The notes under the pieces were generated by a model, which searched no databases, was not told where the DNA came from, and was given only the letters and a program-made list of their open reading frames with translations. A program made the translations under genes and the position numbers. From Palsa-504 sp963705835 (GTDB taxonomy: Bacteria > Actinomycetota > Actinomycetes > Streptosporangiales > Streptosporangiaceae): DNA of 64,000 nt. The stretch spans positions 115,129 through 179,128 of the forward strand of contig CAVPLC010000037.1 in the NCBI GenBank assembly GCA_963705835.1. Direction: 5' to 3'. Below are positions 50,320 to 59,716 of the stretch, one piece after another. Position 1 is the stretch's first letter. Each line of letters starts with the position of its first letter.

Positions 50320-51383
50320 GAGGTCCCCGCTTCAGGGAGGGCTGCCACCGGCGGATACGGTGGCTGGCGCCGTGGTGGAGATCGCGTGTGACGAGTCCGG
50401 TTTCTCCGGTACCAATCTGCTCCACCCGGCCAGCCCGGTGATCACGCACGCGAGTGTCGACCTGCGCGTCGGCGAGGCGGCCGGGCTGATCACGACGCTG
50501 CGGTCGGGGTTCCGGTTCTCGCCGCACGAATTCAAGTCCGGGCAGTTCCTCCGCAGCCCGGCAGCGGGCGAGGCCCTGGAGTGGTTCCTGACTGCACTGC
50601 GCGGCCGGGCGAACGTCCATCTGGTCGACAAGGAATACTTCCTCGTCACCCGGATCGTCGACCTGCTGCTGGCCGAGCCGTCGTACGCAGCCGGGACCCG
50701 CCTGACCCAGGAGCAGCGTCCGGCCGCCCTCACCCTGTACCGAGCCAGGCACTCGGCCGGCCGCAACTGGCGCGTCTTCCTCGCCGCCTTCGTCGAGCTG
50801 TTCCGGATCAAGCGGCGGCGCTGGCCGGATCCCCTGGCCTTGAACCGGTTCTTCCAGGCGCGGGATGCGCTGCTACGAGACCAGCCCGGCGGACAAGCCG
50901 AGGATGCCCTCACCCGGCTCAGCCGTACCCGGGTGCAGACCGTGCTGACCCGGCTGTTCGCCGGCGACCCGTCGATCCCGCCACCGCTGGAGCCGATGCT
51001 GCCGGCGCTGGCCGAGACCGTGTTGTTCTGGAGCGGCGACGACAGGCGACAGGTGCTGGTGACCCACGACGAGCAAAGCGCCCTCACGGCCGGCCGGCTG
51101 AGGCGCCTCCAGCAGGTCCTGGCCGACGGTGCCGGCTCCTCGCCGCCGGCGACGCCGGACGAGACTGGCCGGCGCGGCCGGGACCTCCCCGCTGGCCGGG
51201 CTGCTGATGGTCGACTCGCGGGACGATCCGCGGGTCCAGGTGGCCGACCTCCTCGCCGGAATGGCCCGGCGGCTGCCGGAGACCGTCGACGACGGCCCGC
51301 TCCAGCCGTTCGTCGCCCCAACCTCACTACGCGATCCCCAGCCGCGACACACGGCCGATGGCACTGTCCGAGAAGCGGTGTGA
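50318..51383 (+). pseudogene. DUF3800-domain protein, frameshifted near its C-terminus
   Basis: ATG 50318 follows AAGGA and encodes VVEIACDESGFSGTNLLHPA with the DUF3800 Asp-Glu pair, then a helical central part (FFQARDALLRDQPGGQAEDA) and LVTHDEQSALTAGRLRRLQQ. After about 51125-51165 the expected last strands (LLMVDSRDDPRVQVADLLAG with the final Asp) appear in another frame, ending at 51383. DUF3800 is an RNase H-like domain in some defence or toxin contexts. One indel separates it from an intact gene; the catalytic-type Asp lies after the shift. Confidence 0.65.
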
Positions 51384-51554
51384 CTGGTCCGGTCTGACCC
51401 CGATCCGCCGGGATGATCTGAGTTGTGCGGCGCCGGCAGCCATGGCGAATCGCGTGCCCGTTCGGTGAAGTCGGACAGTCCCACTGTAGCGCCGGCTGTC
51501 CCCGATCCGGACCCTCGCTCGTCTCTAACGCAAGACCTAGCGGAAAGGACAATC

Positions 51555-52124
51555 ATGAGCCACGTCATCGTCATCGAGTTCGTGTCCCTGGACGGAGTCA
51601 TGCAGGATCCGGACGGGAACGAAGGATTCAGGCACGGAGGATGGGCGTTCCGGTATGGCCCTGAGCCGGTCTCCGGGGACCCGTTCGCTCTCAGCGAGGT
51701 GCTCGACACCGCCGCCCTGCTGCTCGGCCGTCGTACCTGGCAGCTGTTCGCCGGCATCTGGCCGGGCCGCGACGATCCGTTCTCGGCCAAGATGAACGCC
51801 ATGCCCAAGCTCGTGATGTCACGGTCGCTTGAGCACGCCGGCGGCTGGCAGAACTCGACCGTGCTGCGAGGCGACCTGGTAACGGAGGCGGGAAAGCGCA
51901 AGCAGGAGCAGGACATCGTGGTCATGGGCAGCGCCAGCGTCGTCCGCACGCTGATAGCTCACGACCTCGTCGATGAGTACCGGCTCATGGTGTTCCCGCT
52001 GGTACTCGGCGCGGGCACCCGCCTGTTCCCCGACGGCACCCCACCCGCGGACCTGGCTCTGGTATCGGCCCAGACCAAGGGCGCTGCTGCCCGCCTCATC
52101 TACACCCGGTCAGGTAACTCCTGA
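51555..52124 (+). CDS. Dihydrofolate reductase family protein (RibD C-terminal-like)
   Basis: A 189-residue DHFR-fold NADPH-binding reductase of the RibD_C type: EFVSLDGVMQDPDGNEGFRH, LLLGRRTWQLFAGIWP, IVVMGSASVVRTLIAHDLVD and EYRLMVFPLVLGAGTRLFPD. This family is separate from true DHFR. The ATG at 51555 has AAAGGAC upstream. The 120 bases before it have no gene. Substrate not predictable. Confidence 0.92.
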   Translation: MSHVIVIEFVSLDGVMQDPDGNEGFRHGGWAFRYGPEPVSGDPFALSEVLDTAALLLGRRTWQLFAGIWPGRDDPFSAKMNAMPKLVMSRSLEHAGGWQNSTVLRGDLVTEAGKRKQEQDIVVMGSASVVRTLIAHDLVDEYRLMVFPLVLGAGTRLFPDGTPPADLALVSAQTKGAAARLIYTRSGNS

Positions 52125-52386
52125 CGCTCCGAGACCGTCACGGCCCGGCGGGCGGCGCGCCCGCCGGGCCGCTCTACGGCCCCGGCTTATCAGGCCGCCA
52201 TAAGACATCTGGTCCTGTCGGCTGTGCCGCTCGGGTGCTTCGCGCGCCTGGTCTGGCTATCCGCCACACCAGCCGGCGACCTCAGCGCGGCGCGCGCGGC
52301 GCCGCGCTGACGGGCAGGTCTGCGGCCAGTGTGTATTTCGCGGCCCGATTCATGCTCCGCACTATCAGCAAGGGAGCTGAACGCCG

Positions 52387-52635
52387 ATGCCCGCCATATT
52401 CATCCTCGCCGCCGGTACCATGGGGCTCGTCTTGGTCGTGCTCGCCGTCGTCGTCGTCGGCATCAGGCAGGAGCCGTCACAGGAGCTGACCAGGCAAGCG
52501 CCACGCCTGATGGCCGGGTTCGCCCGGCGCTTGCTCAGGCTGTATGTCCGCAGGCCGGATCCATCAGCGGTCCCCGGTAAGGAGCGCGGGGAACCGCGCC
52601 TAGGCGCACATACAGCACACGGTCCCGCTCGCTGA
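52387..52635 (+). CDS. Small single-pass membrane protein
   Basis: An 82-residue protein with one N-terminal membrane helix (FILAAGTMGLVLVVLAVVVV, about residues 4-23) and a basic cytoplasmic tail (IRQEPSQELTRQAPRLMAGF, ARRLLRLYVRRPD). GGGAGCTG lies upstream of the ATG at 52387. The 250 bases before it hold no convincing gene. Function unknown. Confidence 0.6.
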   Translation: MPAIFILAAGTMGLVLVVLAVVVVGIRQEPSQELTRQAPRLMAGFARRLLRLYVRRPDPSAVPGKERGEPRLGAHTAHGPAR

Positions 52636-52866
52636 CCGGACGGACAAGCCCGGCCCAGATCCGTGACACCTGATCGCACTCCCAGCGGCATGAGAGCGCG
52701 AATCCGCGGAAGCGCCAAGAGCCTGAAACGCGGTGATTTACCAGCTATGGTAACGACGTTCGGACGAGTTCATCCCTTTGAGCGCAGGAAGCGCAAGCAT
52801 GGTCATTGATTTCAGCCTAGTAATACCTGTGCCTTGGCGACCGCCCTCATACCGACGTGCGGGCGG

Positions 52867-53451
52867 TCACCTTATGTCCGCATTTCTGCTGCGTACAGCG
52901 GGCTCATTGGCCGGCGCCTCAGACGGAGAGTCAGGATGCTGCGACGCCGATTCCTGTGCTCGCACTAGCCAGGGCTCAGGTCCGGGCAGAGACGATGATC
53001 CGAGGGACCGGCGAGCGGCTCGCTGGTATCCGGCAACGGCGTAGCTAAGCCCTTCCTGCTGCTTGACGCGCCAGCTATGATAGTCAGCCTGGGTCGATCT
53101 TCCGTAATGGATCAGGTCTACAAGGCACGTATCTACACGATGCGCAGCATCATACACATCACCGTCATCGAGCAGCTGGATCTGCGCAAGCGCCGAATTG
53201 AATCTGTCGGTTACGGTTTGGAAGCGCACAGTGTTTTCAATGTCATTCTTCTGCGCAGCAGGCGCGCGCGCCAATTCGCCAACAGCAAGGGTGGCTGCCC
53301 ATCCGGCGGCGGAGAACTCACTCAACCTGAGCGCCTTCGCGGTGTCAATGTCGTGCTGCCTGGCGAGTCTTTGCTGAAAGAATACGACGAGAACGCCGAC
53401 AATCCCGGAGATGATTGCACCCGAGACGATGGCCATAGCATCCATCGCCAT
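52867..53451 (-). CDS. Membrane-anchored protein of unknown function
   Basis: A 194-residue protein with a single N-terminal helix (AIVSGAIISGIVGVLVVFFQ, about 7-26) and a cytoplasmic helical domain (QRLARQHDIDTAKALRLSEF, ALAQIQLLDDGDVYDAAHRV). The layout of one membrane anchor plus a helical domain resembles the neighbouring minus-strand protein at 55076 and other small actinobacterial proteins. Codon use is a little less GC-biased than the backbone. No family assigned. Confidence 0.6.
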   Translation of the reverse strand: MAMDAMAIVSGAIISGIVGVLVVFFQQRLARQHDIDTAKALRLSEFSAAGWAATLAVGELARAPAAQKNDIENTVRFQTVTDRFNSALAQIQLLDDGDVYDAAHRVDTCLVDLIHYGRSTQADYHSWRVKQQEGLSYAVAGYQRAARRSLGSSSLPGPEPWLVRAQESASQHPDSPSEAPANEPAVRSRNADIR

Positions 53452-53619
53452 CCTCCTCTATTCAGCTCGAACCAGGCAGACTCTGCTGCCTGCTGATCCA
53501 ACAGTAAGTAAGATCGGCACCAGGTGCCAGCGCTATATGTCCGTATTCCGTCGCAGGCGAACCCGGCATACCCGGTCCGGGAGGTCTTCGCGACCGTAGT
53601 CGGTGAAGGCGGGGTTTGC

Positions 53620-55101
53620 GTGGATCCGGCCAGTAGCCCAATGCAGGCCGAGCGCACGCTCCGTGCCAGCTTCCCTTTGGGAGGCACGGTGGACTTGCGC
53701 TCGGGTGATCCAGATCGGGACGATCTCGCCCGTGCCGCTGAATGGGGACCTGAGCGAACCGTCAGGGCTGAGGTAATCGCTGGCCTGCTGCTGGGCGCCG
53801 GGAAACTGCACTCCGGGTCTGTGGCGGCGGTCCGGCTGGCGGGCGCACGGATCACCGGTTGCCTTGACCTCGCCGACGGGCAGATTGCCTTCCTGCTTGA
53901 GCTCGTTGACTGCCTGCTGGAGAAACGACCCGAGCTGACCCGCGCTCGTACCCGGACGCTCCGCCTGACCAGGTGCTCATCGCCAGGTTTGGATGGTTCC
54001 TGGACGCAGGTCGACGGTCACCTGTTCGTCGAGAACTGCATCCTCAGCGGAGCGCTGGAATTGTACGGCGCGCACATCACCGGCGAAGTCGTCCTCAACG
54101 GAACCCATGTCAGCGCTGAGCGCGGGCCCGCCGTCTGGGCCAACGGGCTGACCGTCGATCATGCCCTCCGCGCCCACTACGGGTTCACCTGCCAGGGAGA
54201 ATTCCAGGCCAGGGGCGCGACGGTTCGCGGCAGCGTGTTGTTCGAAGGGGCAAAGCTCTCCAATCCAGACGGCTACGCACTCGCCGCGGACGGACTGACC
54301 GTTGATCAGACCATGCAGTGCAGCGAGGGCTTCGCCGCAGACGGCACGCTGCGGCTGCGGGGGGCCCGGATCGGCGGGACGCTATCGTTCGACCACGCGG
54401 TCTTGCGGGCGCCGCGGACAGCTCTTCAGCTGGGCAGGGCAGTGGTGGGCGAATTGATCCTGACGCCGGACGAACCGATCGAAGGCGCGGTTTCCCTTCG
54501 CTCAGCCCGGATCGAGGTGATATCCGATGACCCCGCTGTCTGGCCCGCAGTCCTCCAGATCTCCGGCCTGGTCTATGACGACATCCGCTCTAGGCGGCCA
54601 GCTCAGCAGGTCGGCGAGCGCCTCGACTGGATCAGCCGCGACCCGGCAGGATACTTGCCGCAGCCCTACGAGCAACTCGCCACCTGGTTCCGGCGGATCG
54701 GCCACGACGACGACGCCCGCAAGGTCCTACTCGCCAAGCAACAGCACCGGCGGTCCACCCTCAGCCTCGCGGGCCGGATCTGGGGACATGCGCTCGACCG
54801 GACAGTGGGATACGGCTACCGGCCGTGGCTGGCCGGGCTCTGGCTCCTCGGCCTCCTGACGCTCGGGACGGCTCTGTTCAGCCTCCGCAACCCAGCGCCC
54901 GCCGGCAATATCTCGCACATGAGCTTCAACGCATTCATCTACACCATCGACCTGCTGATCCCGATCAACCTGTTCGGCCAGCGGCAGGCATGGAACCCGC
55001 AAGGCCCATACCAATGGCTCGCCTACGGCCTGATCGCCGCCGGCTGGATCCTGGCCACCGCGCTAATCGCGGGCATCACCCGCGTGCTAACCCGCAACTG
55101 A
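53620..55101 (+). CDS. Membrane-associated repeat protein (often annotated membrane-associated oxidoreductase)
   Basis: A 493-residue protein. A start domain (RTLRASFPLGGTVDLRSGDP, EWGPERTVRAEVIAGLLLGA) is followed by pentapeptide-like/right-handed beta-helix repeats (about 65-270, e.g. VAAVRLAGARITGCLDLADG, LSGALELYGAHITGEVVLNG). After these come a helical region (QPYEQLATWFRRIGHDDDAR) and two or three C-terminal membrane helices (YRPWLAGLWLLGLLTLGTAL, WLAYGLIAAGWILATALIAG). GGCGGGG precedes the GTG at 53620; ATG 53641 is an alternative. Actinobacterial homologues exist, but an enzymatic role is unproven. Confidence 0.75.
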   Translation: MDPASSPMQAERTLRASFPLGGTVDLRSGDPDRDDLARAAEWGPERTVRAEVIAGLLLGAGKLHSGSVAAVRLAGARITGCLDLADGQIAFLLELVDCLLEKRPELTRARTRTLRLTRCSSPGLDGSWTQVDGHLFVENCILSGALELYGAHITGEVVLNGTHVSAERGPAVWANGLTVDHALRAHYGFTCQGEFQARGATVRGSVLFEGAKLSNPDGYALAADGLTVDQTMQCSEGFAADGTLRLRGARIGGTLSFDHAVLRAPRTALQLGRAVVGELILTPDEPIEGAVSLRSARIEVISDDPAVWPAVLQISGLVYDDIRSRRPAQQVGERLDWISRDPAGYLPQPYEQLATWFRRIGHDDDARKVLLAKQQHRRSTLSLAGRIWGHALDRTVGYGYRPWLAGLWLLGLLTLGTALFSLRNPAPAGNISHMSFNAFIYTIDLLIPINLFGQRQAWNPQGPYQWLAYGLIAAGWILATALIAGITRVLTRN

Positions 55102-55756
55102 CCCGTGGCCATAGCAATGCTGAGAACGAGCTGCCCGCCCGCCGTTGGCTGAATCTCCAAGCCACACCTAAGGCAAACCGTACAAGTTTGCCTCTGACGC
55201 CGCTTCCGCATAAATTATCAGAACGAGTGCGCAATTTCAATGGATCTTGGATATGTGCAGCTGCTTTGGAGCCACCGAGTTCTCTGATACGCTCAACCAG
55301 ATTTTCATAGTAGGGCAGGAAGCCGGGAGGTGTATCAGAAGGAAACGTCTCAGCCCTATACTTGCGTTCGGCTTTAATATATGGCTCCATAACGTTCCAC
55401 ACTTGCATTAGCTGGGTGCACATCACGCCAATGATCAGGTCTTCTTTGATGATGTCATACGCAGCGAGCATACCGACATAATCACAGAAGTAGCATACTG
55501 TGTAAGCGCTCTCTCTCCACGCCCGTGGTAGCGACTCAAAGTTAGATACGGGCGGCTTGCGACGCGAGTGAGACAAAAGGTATGTGCGATGCTTGTGGAA
55601 ACTGATCGAACGCCATTCTCCGAATATCTGGGAGACGATATACATCGCGTTGGACTTCTCGGCGGCCCTTGTACTTACTCGGACATGCCATACGGCCACT
55701 GAGACTGCGGTAACTGCGATTAATGCCGATATTGAACTAATAATACTTTGGATCAT
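55076..55756 (-). CDS. Membrane-anchored protein of unknown function, low GC
   Basis: A 226-residue protein with an N-terminal helix (IQSIISSISALIAVTAVSVA) and a helical cytoplasmic domain containing AYTVCYFCDYVGMLAAYDII and MCTQLMQVWNVMEPYIKAER, typical of DUF4760-like proteins. It is clearly less GC-rich than its surroundings, a sign of transfer. Its 3' end overlaps the 3' end of the convergent repeat protein by 26 bases, and the last about 40 residues look like an extension. The 273 bases upstream contain no gene. Confidence 0.6.
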   Translation of the reverse strand: MIQSIISSISALIAVTAVSVAVWHVRVSTRAAEKSNAMYIVSQIFGEWRSISFHKHRTYLLSHSRRKPPVSNFESLPRAWRESAYTVCYFCDYVGMLAAYDIIKEDLIIGVMCTQLMQVWNVMEPYIKAERKYRAETFPSDTPPGFLPYYENLVERIRELGGSKAAAHIQDPLKLRTRSDNLCGSGVRGKLVRFALGVAWRFSQRRAGSSFSALLWPRVSCGLARG

Positions 55757-56030
55757 TAATATATCTCGCTCCCGGTTCTGTTTATCTGACCCTCTCTATG
55801 ATCCACGCTCGCAGACTAATTATGTATCTGGCTAGAGTTGCTTGCATGTCGTGCCTCACGCAGGCGGCACGGACGGCACTGACCCAACATTAATATGCGG
55901 CGCAGCTCTCCACTACCAGGTGTCGGACAGGATCTTGTTAGGAGAGCTCTTACTCCCATCGGCAATACGGGACGTATCTCGGTGGGTGGGCGACCCTCCC
56001 GCCTGGTAGTGGTTTGCCTAGGATGAGCTG

Positions 56031-57495
56031 GTGAGCGGGGACCGTGAGCTCGATGTCGTGGTGTTCGGCGCCACCGGTTTCGTCGGGCGGCTGGTGGCCG
56101 GTTACCTGGCCGGTCATGCGCCTGGCGGGGTTCGCATCGGGCTGGCCGGACGCTCTGAGCGGCGGCTGGCCGAGGTCCGGGCGGGGCTGGGTGCTGCCGC
56201 GTCGGCGTGGCCGCTGCTGCTCGCTGACTCGGCCGACCCGGTGTCGCTGGCTGCGCTGGCCCGGAAGGCCCGGGTGGTGGTCACCACGGTGGGGCCCTAC
56301 CGCGCCCGGGGGCTTGCGCTGGTGCGGGCCTGCGCCGAGGCGGGTACCGATTACGCGGACCTGACCGGTGAGGTGTTGTTTATCCGGGACAGCATCGACA
56401 GCTGCCACGACGCGGCCGCGGCCGCGGGCGCGCGGATCGTGCACTGCTGCGGGTTCGACTCGGTTCCCTCCGATCTGGGGGCGCTGCTGCTGCATCACGC
56501 CGCCCGCGCCGACGGTGCCGGTGACCTGCTGGACACCACGCTGGTGGTGACGGCGATGCGGGGCGGGCTCAGCGGCGGGACCCTGGCCTCGATGATGGGC
56601 CAGCATGGAGGAGATGCGGGCCAGCGCTGAGCGCCGCCGGGTGGTGCAGGACCCTTATGCGCTCAGCCCTGACCGCGCGGCCGAACCCGGCCTGGGCGAC
56701 GAGCGTGACCTGGGCTGGGCCCGGTATGACGGTGAGCTGCGGATGTGGACCGGGCCGTGGGCCATGGCCGGGATCAACACCCGCGTGGTGCGCCGCAGCA
56801 ACGCCCTGCAGGGCTGGGCCTATGGCCGCCGGTTCCGCTACCGGGAGGTCACCGGGTTCGGCGCCGGCCCGGCCGCGCCCGTGCTGGCCGGGCTGGCCAG
56901 CGCCGGGACGACGGCCGCGGAGGCGGGGCTGGCGTTCGGGCCATCTCGGGCGCTGCTGAGCCGGCTGCTGCCAGCACCGGGCCACGGCCCTGGCGAAAAG
57001 ACCCGCCGCACCGGGTATTTCCGCATCCAGATCCATACCCGGACCTCCGCCGGGCTGCGGTACCTGGGCACCATCGAGGCCCAGGGCGACCCGGGATACG
57101 CTGCCACCTCGGTGATGCTCGGCGAAACCGCCTTGTGCCTGGCCCTGGACCGCGACCAGCTGCCCGACCGCGCCGGCGTCCTGACACCGGCCACCGCGAT
57201 GGGCGCCGCGCTCGCCGCCCGGCTCAGGTCGGCGGGCCACACGCTGGACACCAGGCAGATCACTCCGTTACCCGGCAAACACCCACGTCCTGGCTGGTCA
57301 GCCCGTACCGACTGCGGGTCGCGCATTCGCCGCGGGTGCCGCCATGAGATCAAGAAAGCGCTGGCGAGCACCGTCACGCGATCAGGCCTTCCATCGGAGC
57401 GATCGCCGCGCCCAGTCACCGGCAGAAGAGTGCATCGGAGAAGAGATGATGAGGTGGAGTGTTATTCTATGGACAGCCGAACGGCATCAACCTAG
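56031..57495 (+). pseudogene. Saccharopine-dehydrogenase-like (trans-acting enoyl reductase type) gene, frameshifted
   Basis: The first frame (from 56031) gives the NAD(P) fold VVVFGATGFVGRLVAGYLAG, then GPYRARGLALVRACAEAGTD, YADLTGEVLFIRDSIDSCHD and CGFDSVPSDLGALLLH, as in the Mycobacterium trans-acting enoyl reductase family. It fails at MMGQHGGDAGQR, near 56598-56606. The next frame carries the expected VVQDPYALSPDR and TGYFRIQIHTRTSAGLRYLG, and AMGAALAARLRSAGHTLDTR as the end of homology. The frame then runs on for about 60 residues without similarity to 57495. Inactive unless the shift is an error. Confidence 0.75.
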
Positions 57496-57541
57496 GACTT
57501 GCGGTCACCTGCTCTGCGCCAAGCACCTTTGAAAGACCAAA

Positions 57542-58453
57542 ATGGCTGAGGCATCTATATTCATTAGCTATAGGCGTGACGATGATGCGGTGCGGGCGGC
57601 ATGGCTGGATCACGTAGTCAGCGCGGCATTCAACGAGCCCTCGAAACCTCCAAGAGTGCGCGTCTTTCGTGATACGTCCCAGCATTTGGGGGTCACATGG
57701 CCAAAGGAACTGCGAGAGCAGTGCAGCTCTGCGGATGTAGTATTGGTTGTCATCGGACCGAAGTGGCTGGAAGCCCGGGACCGATTCTTTCGGCGACGAC
57801 TCGACCAGGCTGACGACTGGGTGCGCCAAGAGATAGAACTAGCGCGCAATAGCACTGTAATCCCAATTGCATTCGGAGGCGCTCGCATTCCTCCAGCGGA
57901 GGCTCTTCCGCAGTCGATAGCCTATCTTTCTGATAAGCAAGGCGTGGGAGTTCGTGATGAGGCACTGGACTTTGATCTTCAGCCTGTCCTTCTCGAGATT
58001 AAGCGCCATCTTCCTGATCCACGAGTCCATGACTCATTTGAAGATACAGAATCCGGTAATCTGATGCCTTATCCGCCTCCCCATCTAGCTGTCAAGCCAG
58101 CGCCAATGGAAGAGGAGGACATCGACCTTGTGCTCCGAGTAGTTCTCCAGGACTGGAAACTGGTGGAAGGACCCCTTCCGGAAGACCCTCACCAGGTTCG
58201 GATAGAGCTGTATCGAACCTTCTTGTTCCTCAGCTTCCGGGATGCTCTAGCCTTTATGGCCAAGGTTGGAGACTTTGCCGACAAAGCTGACCATCACCCG
58301 CGCTGGGAAAACATTTACAATACCCTCAGGGTATATCTAAGTACGTGGGAAATCGGACATCGCATTTCACAGCGTGATATTCAACTTGCTCAGTACTTCG
58401 ACCGAGCCTACCGAGAGTACATGGAATCAGCTGCGGAACAACAAATCGAATAA
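57542..58453 (+). CDS. TIR-domain protein fused to a pterin-4a-carbinolamine dehydratase-like (PCD/DCoH) domain
   Basis: A 303-residue protein. Residues 4-150 are TIR: ASIFISYRRDDDAVRAAWLD, PRVRVFRDTSQHLG, ADVVLVVIGPKWLEARD, and a helix with DDWVRQEIELARNS, where Glu97 is in the place of the catalytic Glu of TIR NADases. Residues 205-290 align with DCoH (TFLFLSFRDALAFMAKVGDF, HHPRWENIYNTLRVYLSTWE, QRDIQLAQYFDRAY). HHP (251-253) is kept, but the third His of DCoH (in LSTH) is Trp269. GC-poorer codon use than neighbours suggests transfer. A defence role is inference from TIR biology; no cyclase or partner gene is adjacent. Confidence 0.85.
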   Translation: MAEASIFISYRRDDDAVRAAWLDHVVSAAFNEPSKPPRVRVFRDTSQHLGVTWPKELREQCSSADVVLVVIGPKWLEARDRFFRRRLDQADDWVRQEIELARNSTVIPIAFGGARIPPAEALPQSIAYLSDKQGVGVRDEALDFDLQPVLLEIKRHLPDPRVHDSFEDTESGNLMPYPPPHLAVKPAPMEEEDIDLVLRVVLQDWKLVEGPLPEDPHQVRIELYRTFLFLSFRDALAFMAKVGDFADKADHHPRWENIYNTLRVYLSTWEIGHRISQRDIQLAQYFDRAYREYMESAAEQQIE

Positions 58454-59163
58454 TGCCAGGCAGCATTCCTTCTCGCTTGATCAATCGAAGGACCCTAAAA
58501 GGCACGTCCTCACATCGGCATTCTCTGAACAGTCCAAGTCGAGTTGCAGGTTCGGGTGTTGTCACAGATCACGGCCAATGCGCACACGCTGGCACGTCTG
58601 CTGAGGCTGACGTAACGAGCAGCAGCGAGGAGAAGGTGGGCGACCGGTTCCGCATCGCATGTCCGCTTTCGGGTAGTGCTCGGGCAGTGGCCGCACCGTT
58701 ATGGACCCGCCAAAGGGGACTTTCCTGACATGGGGGCAGTCCGCCGCCGTGGCTGGGCAGCCCCCTGAACTGCAACGTTGTTTGTCCCCGTTGTTCAGAG
58801 AACACGCATGAGCGGTCCTGTTTGTCCGGTGCCAAATAAGTCGGCCGGTTGACAGCGAGTGCGGCCCGTTCGCTGGGTTTGCCCACGAAGTTGCCCCCGT
58901 TCCTACGCGGCACCGGCCGCGATCGGCTGCCTGACCTGCGCCAACTGGACTCTGGCACCTCGCTAGCGTGAGGTTCGTCGGGCCGACTTCACTGACGCGA
59001 AGTGTTGGTCGACTATGGTCGTAAACATGATTTTTAGTCCTGGCGGCCAAGATCGTTTGCCAATCAAACAGGCCTGTGCAGGTCAGCGGCGTCAGGCAGG
59101 CCGACTTATCTGGCGCGGGACACTGTTCGACACGGCGCGTTCGATGGGGATGCTCCGTTCGTC
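58454..59163. other. Gene-free stretch downstream of the TIR-PCD gene
   Basis: Seven hundred bases with only short, poorly conserved frames on both strands. I see no recognisable protein, RNA or clear repeat. It may hold remnants of island genes. Confidence 0.5.
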
Positions 59164-59646
59164 ATGGAGACGTTCTGCATGGGTGTCCACGGGTTCGTTT
59201 CCGGCTACCGCGCGAACGCGGCCGGGAGGGTTGAGCCGGTGCTGTTGTCGCCGTGTAATGATGCGGCGGAAGCCTGGGGGTTTCGGCTATACAGGTCGAC
59301 GTTGCATGCCTTCTGCGCCGCGCTCGATTTGGGCCGCGGACTGCCCGGCGATGATGTCCGTCCGCTGGTGCATCAGGTTATGGACGTGTTCTGGTGCCAT
59401 CCCACTCTGGCCGGGGTGGTCGCCTGGGGAGGCGATCCCTACGACAGCGACCCAGCCGGGACCGCGGCACGGCCGCTCGCCCGGCCATTCACCGAACAGG
59501 ATTGTGGCGCTCGTGGCGACCGGGCTTGGCCCGCAGGATCGCTGGCCTTGAGCACTCCGCAGGCCTGGGGCGGCATATCTGAGCCGTGCTCCGGAGCGCG
59601 AACTCACGGGCGCTCCGGAGACGGACTTACGGATTCGGATCAATGA
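59164..59646 (+). CDS. Uncertain protein of unknown function
   Basis: A 160-residue ORF (METFCMGVHGFVSGYRANAA, DVFWCHPTLAGVVAWGGDPY) with plausible composition to about residue 110 and an unstructured end. No family recognised. It sits in the island between the TIR gene and lsr2. It could be the truncated remains of a larger gene. Confidence 0.35.
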   Translation: METFCMGVHGFVSGYRANAAGRVEPVLLSPCNDAAEAWGFRLYRSTLHAFCAALDLGRGLPGDDVRPLVHQVMDVFWCHPTLAGVVAWGGDPYDSDPAGTAARPLARPFTEQDCGARGDRAWPAGSLALSTPQAWGGISEPCSGARTHGRSGDGLTDSDQ

Positions 59647-59716
59647 CTGGCGCCGGTGGCCCTGCAGTTTGCCAGCCCTAGCCGAGCCCTCGACGGGATG
59701 GCTGTTATGCCCGGTG

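Noticed and set aside
57542..58453. TIR gene as part of a CBASS or Thoeris operon
   Set aside because: No cyclase, SLOG/SAVED or Thoeris partner lies within several kilobases on either side.
58562..59050. A 162-residue minus-strand frame downstream of the TIR gene
   Set aside because: No recognisable motif, mixed composition and no ribosome site; not enough to call a gene.
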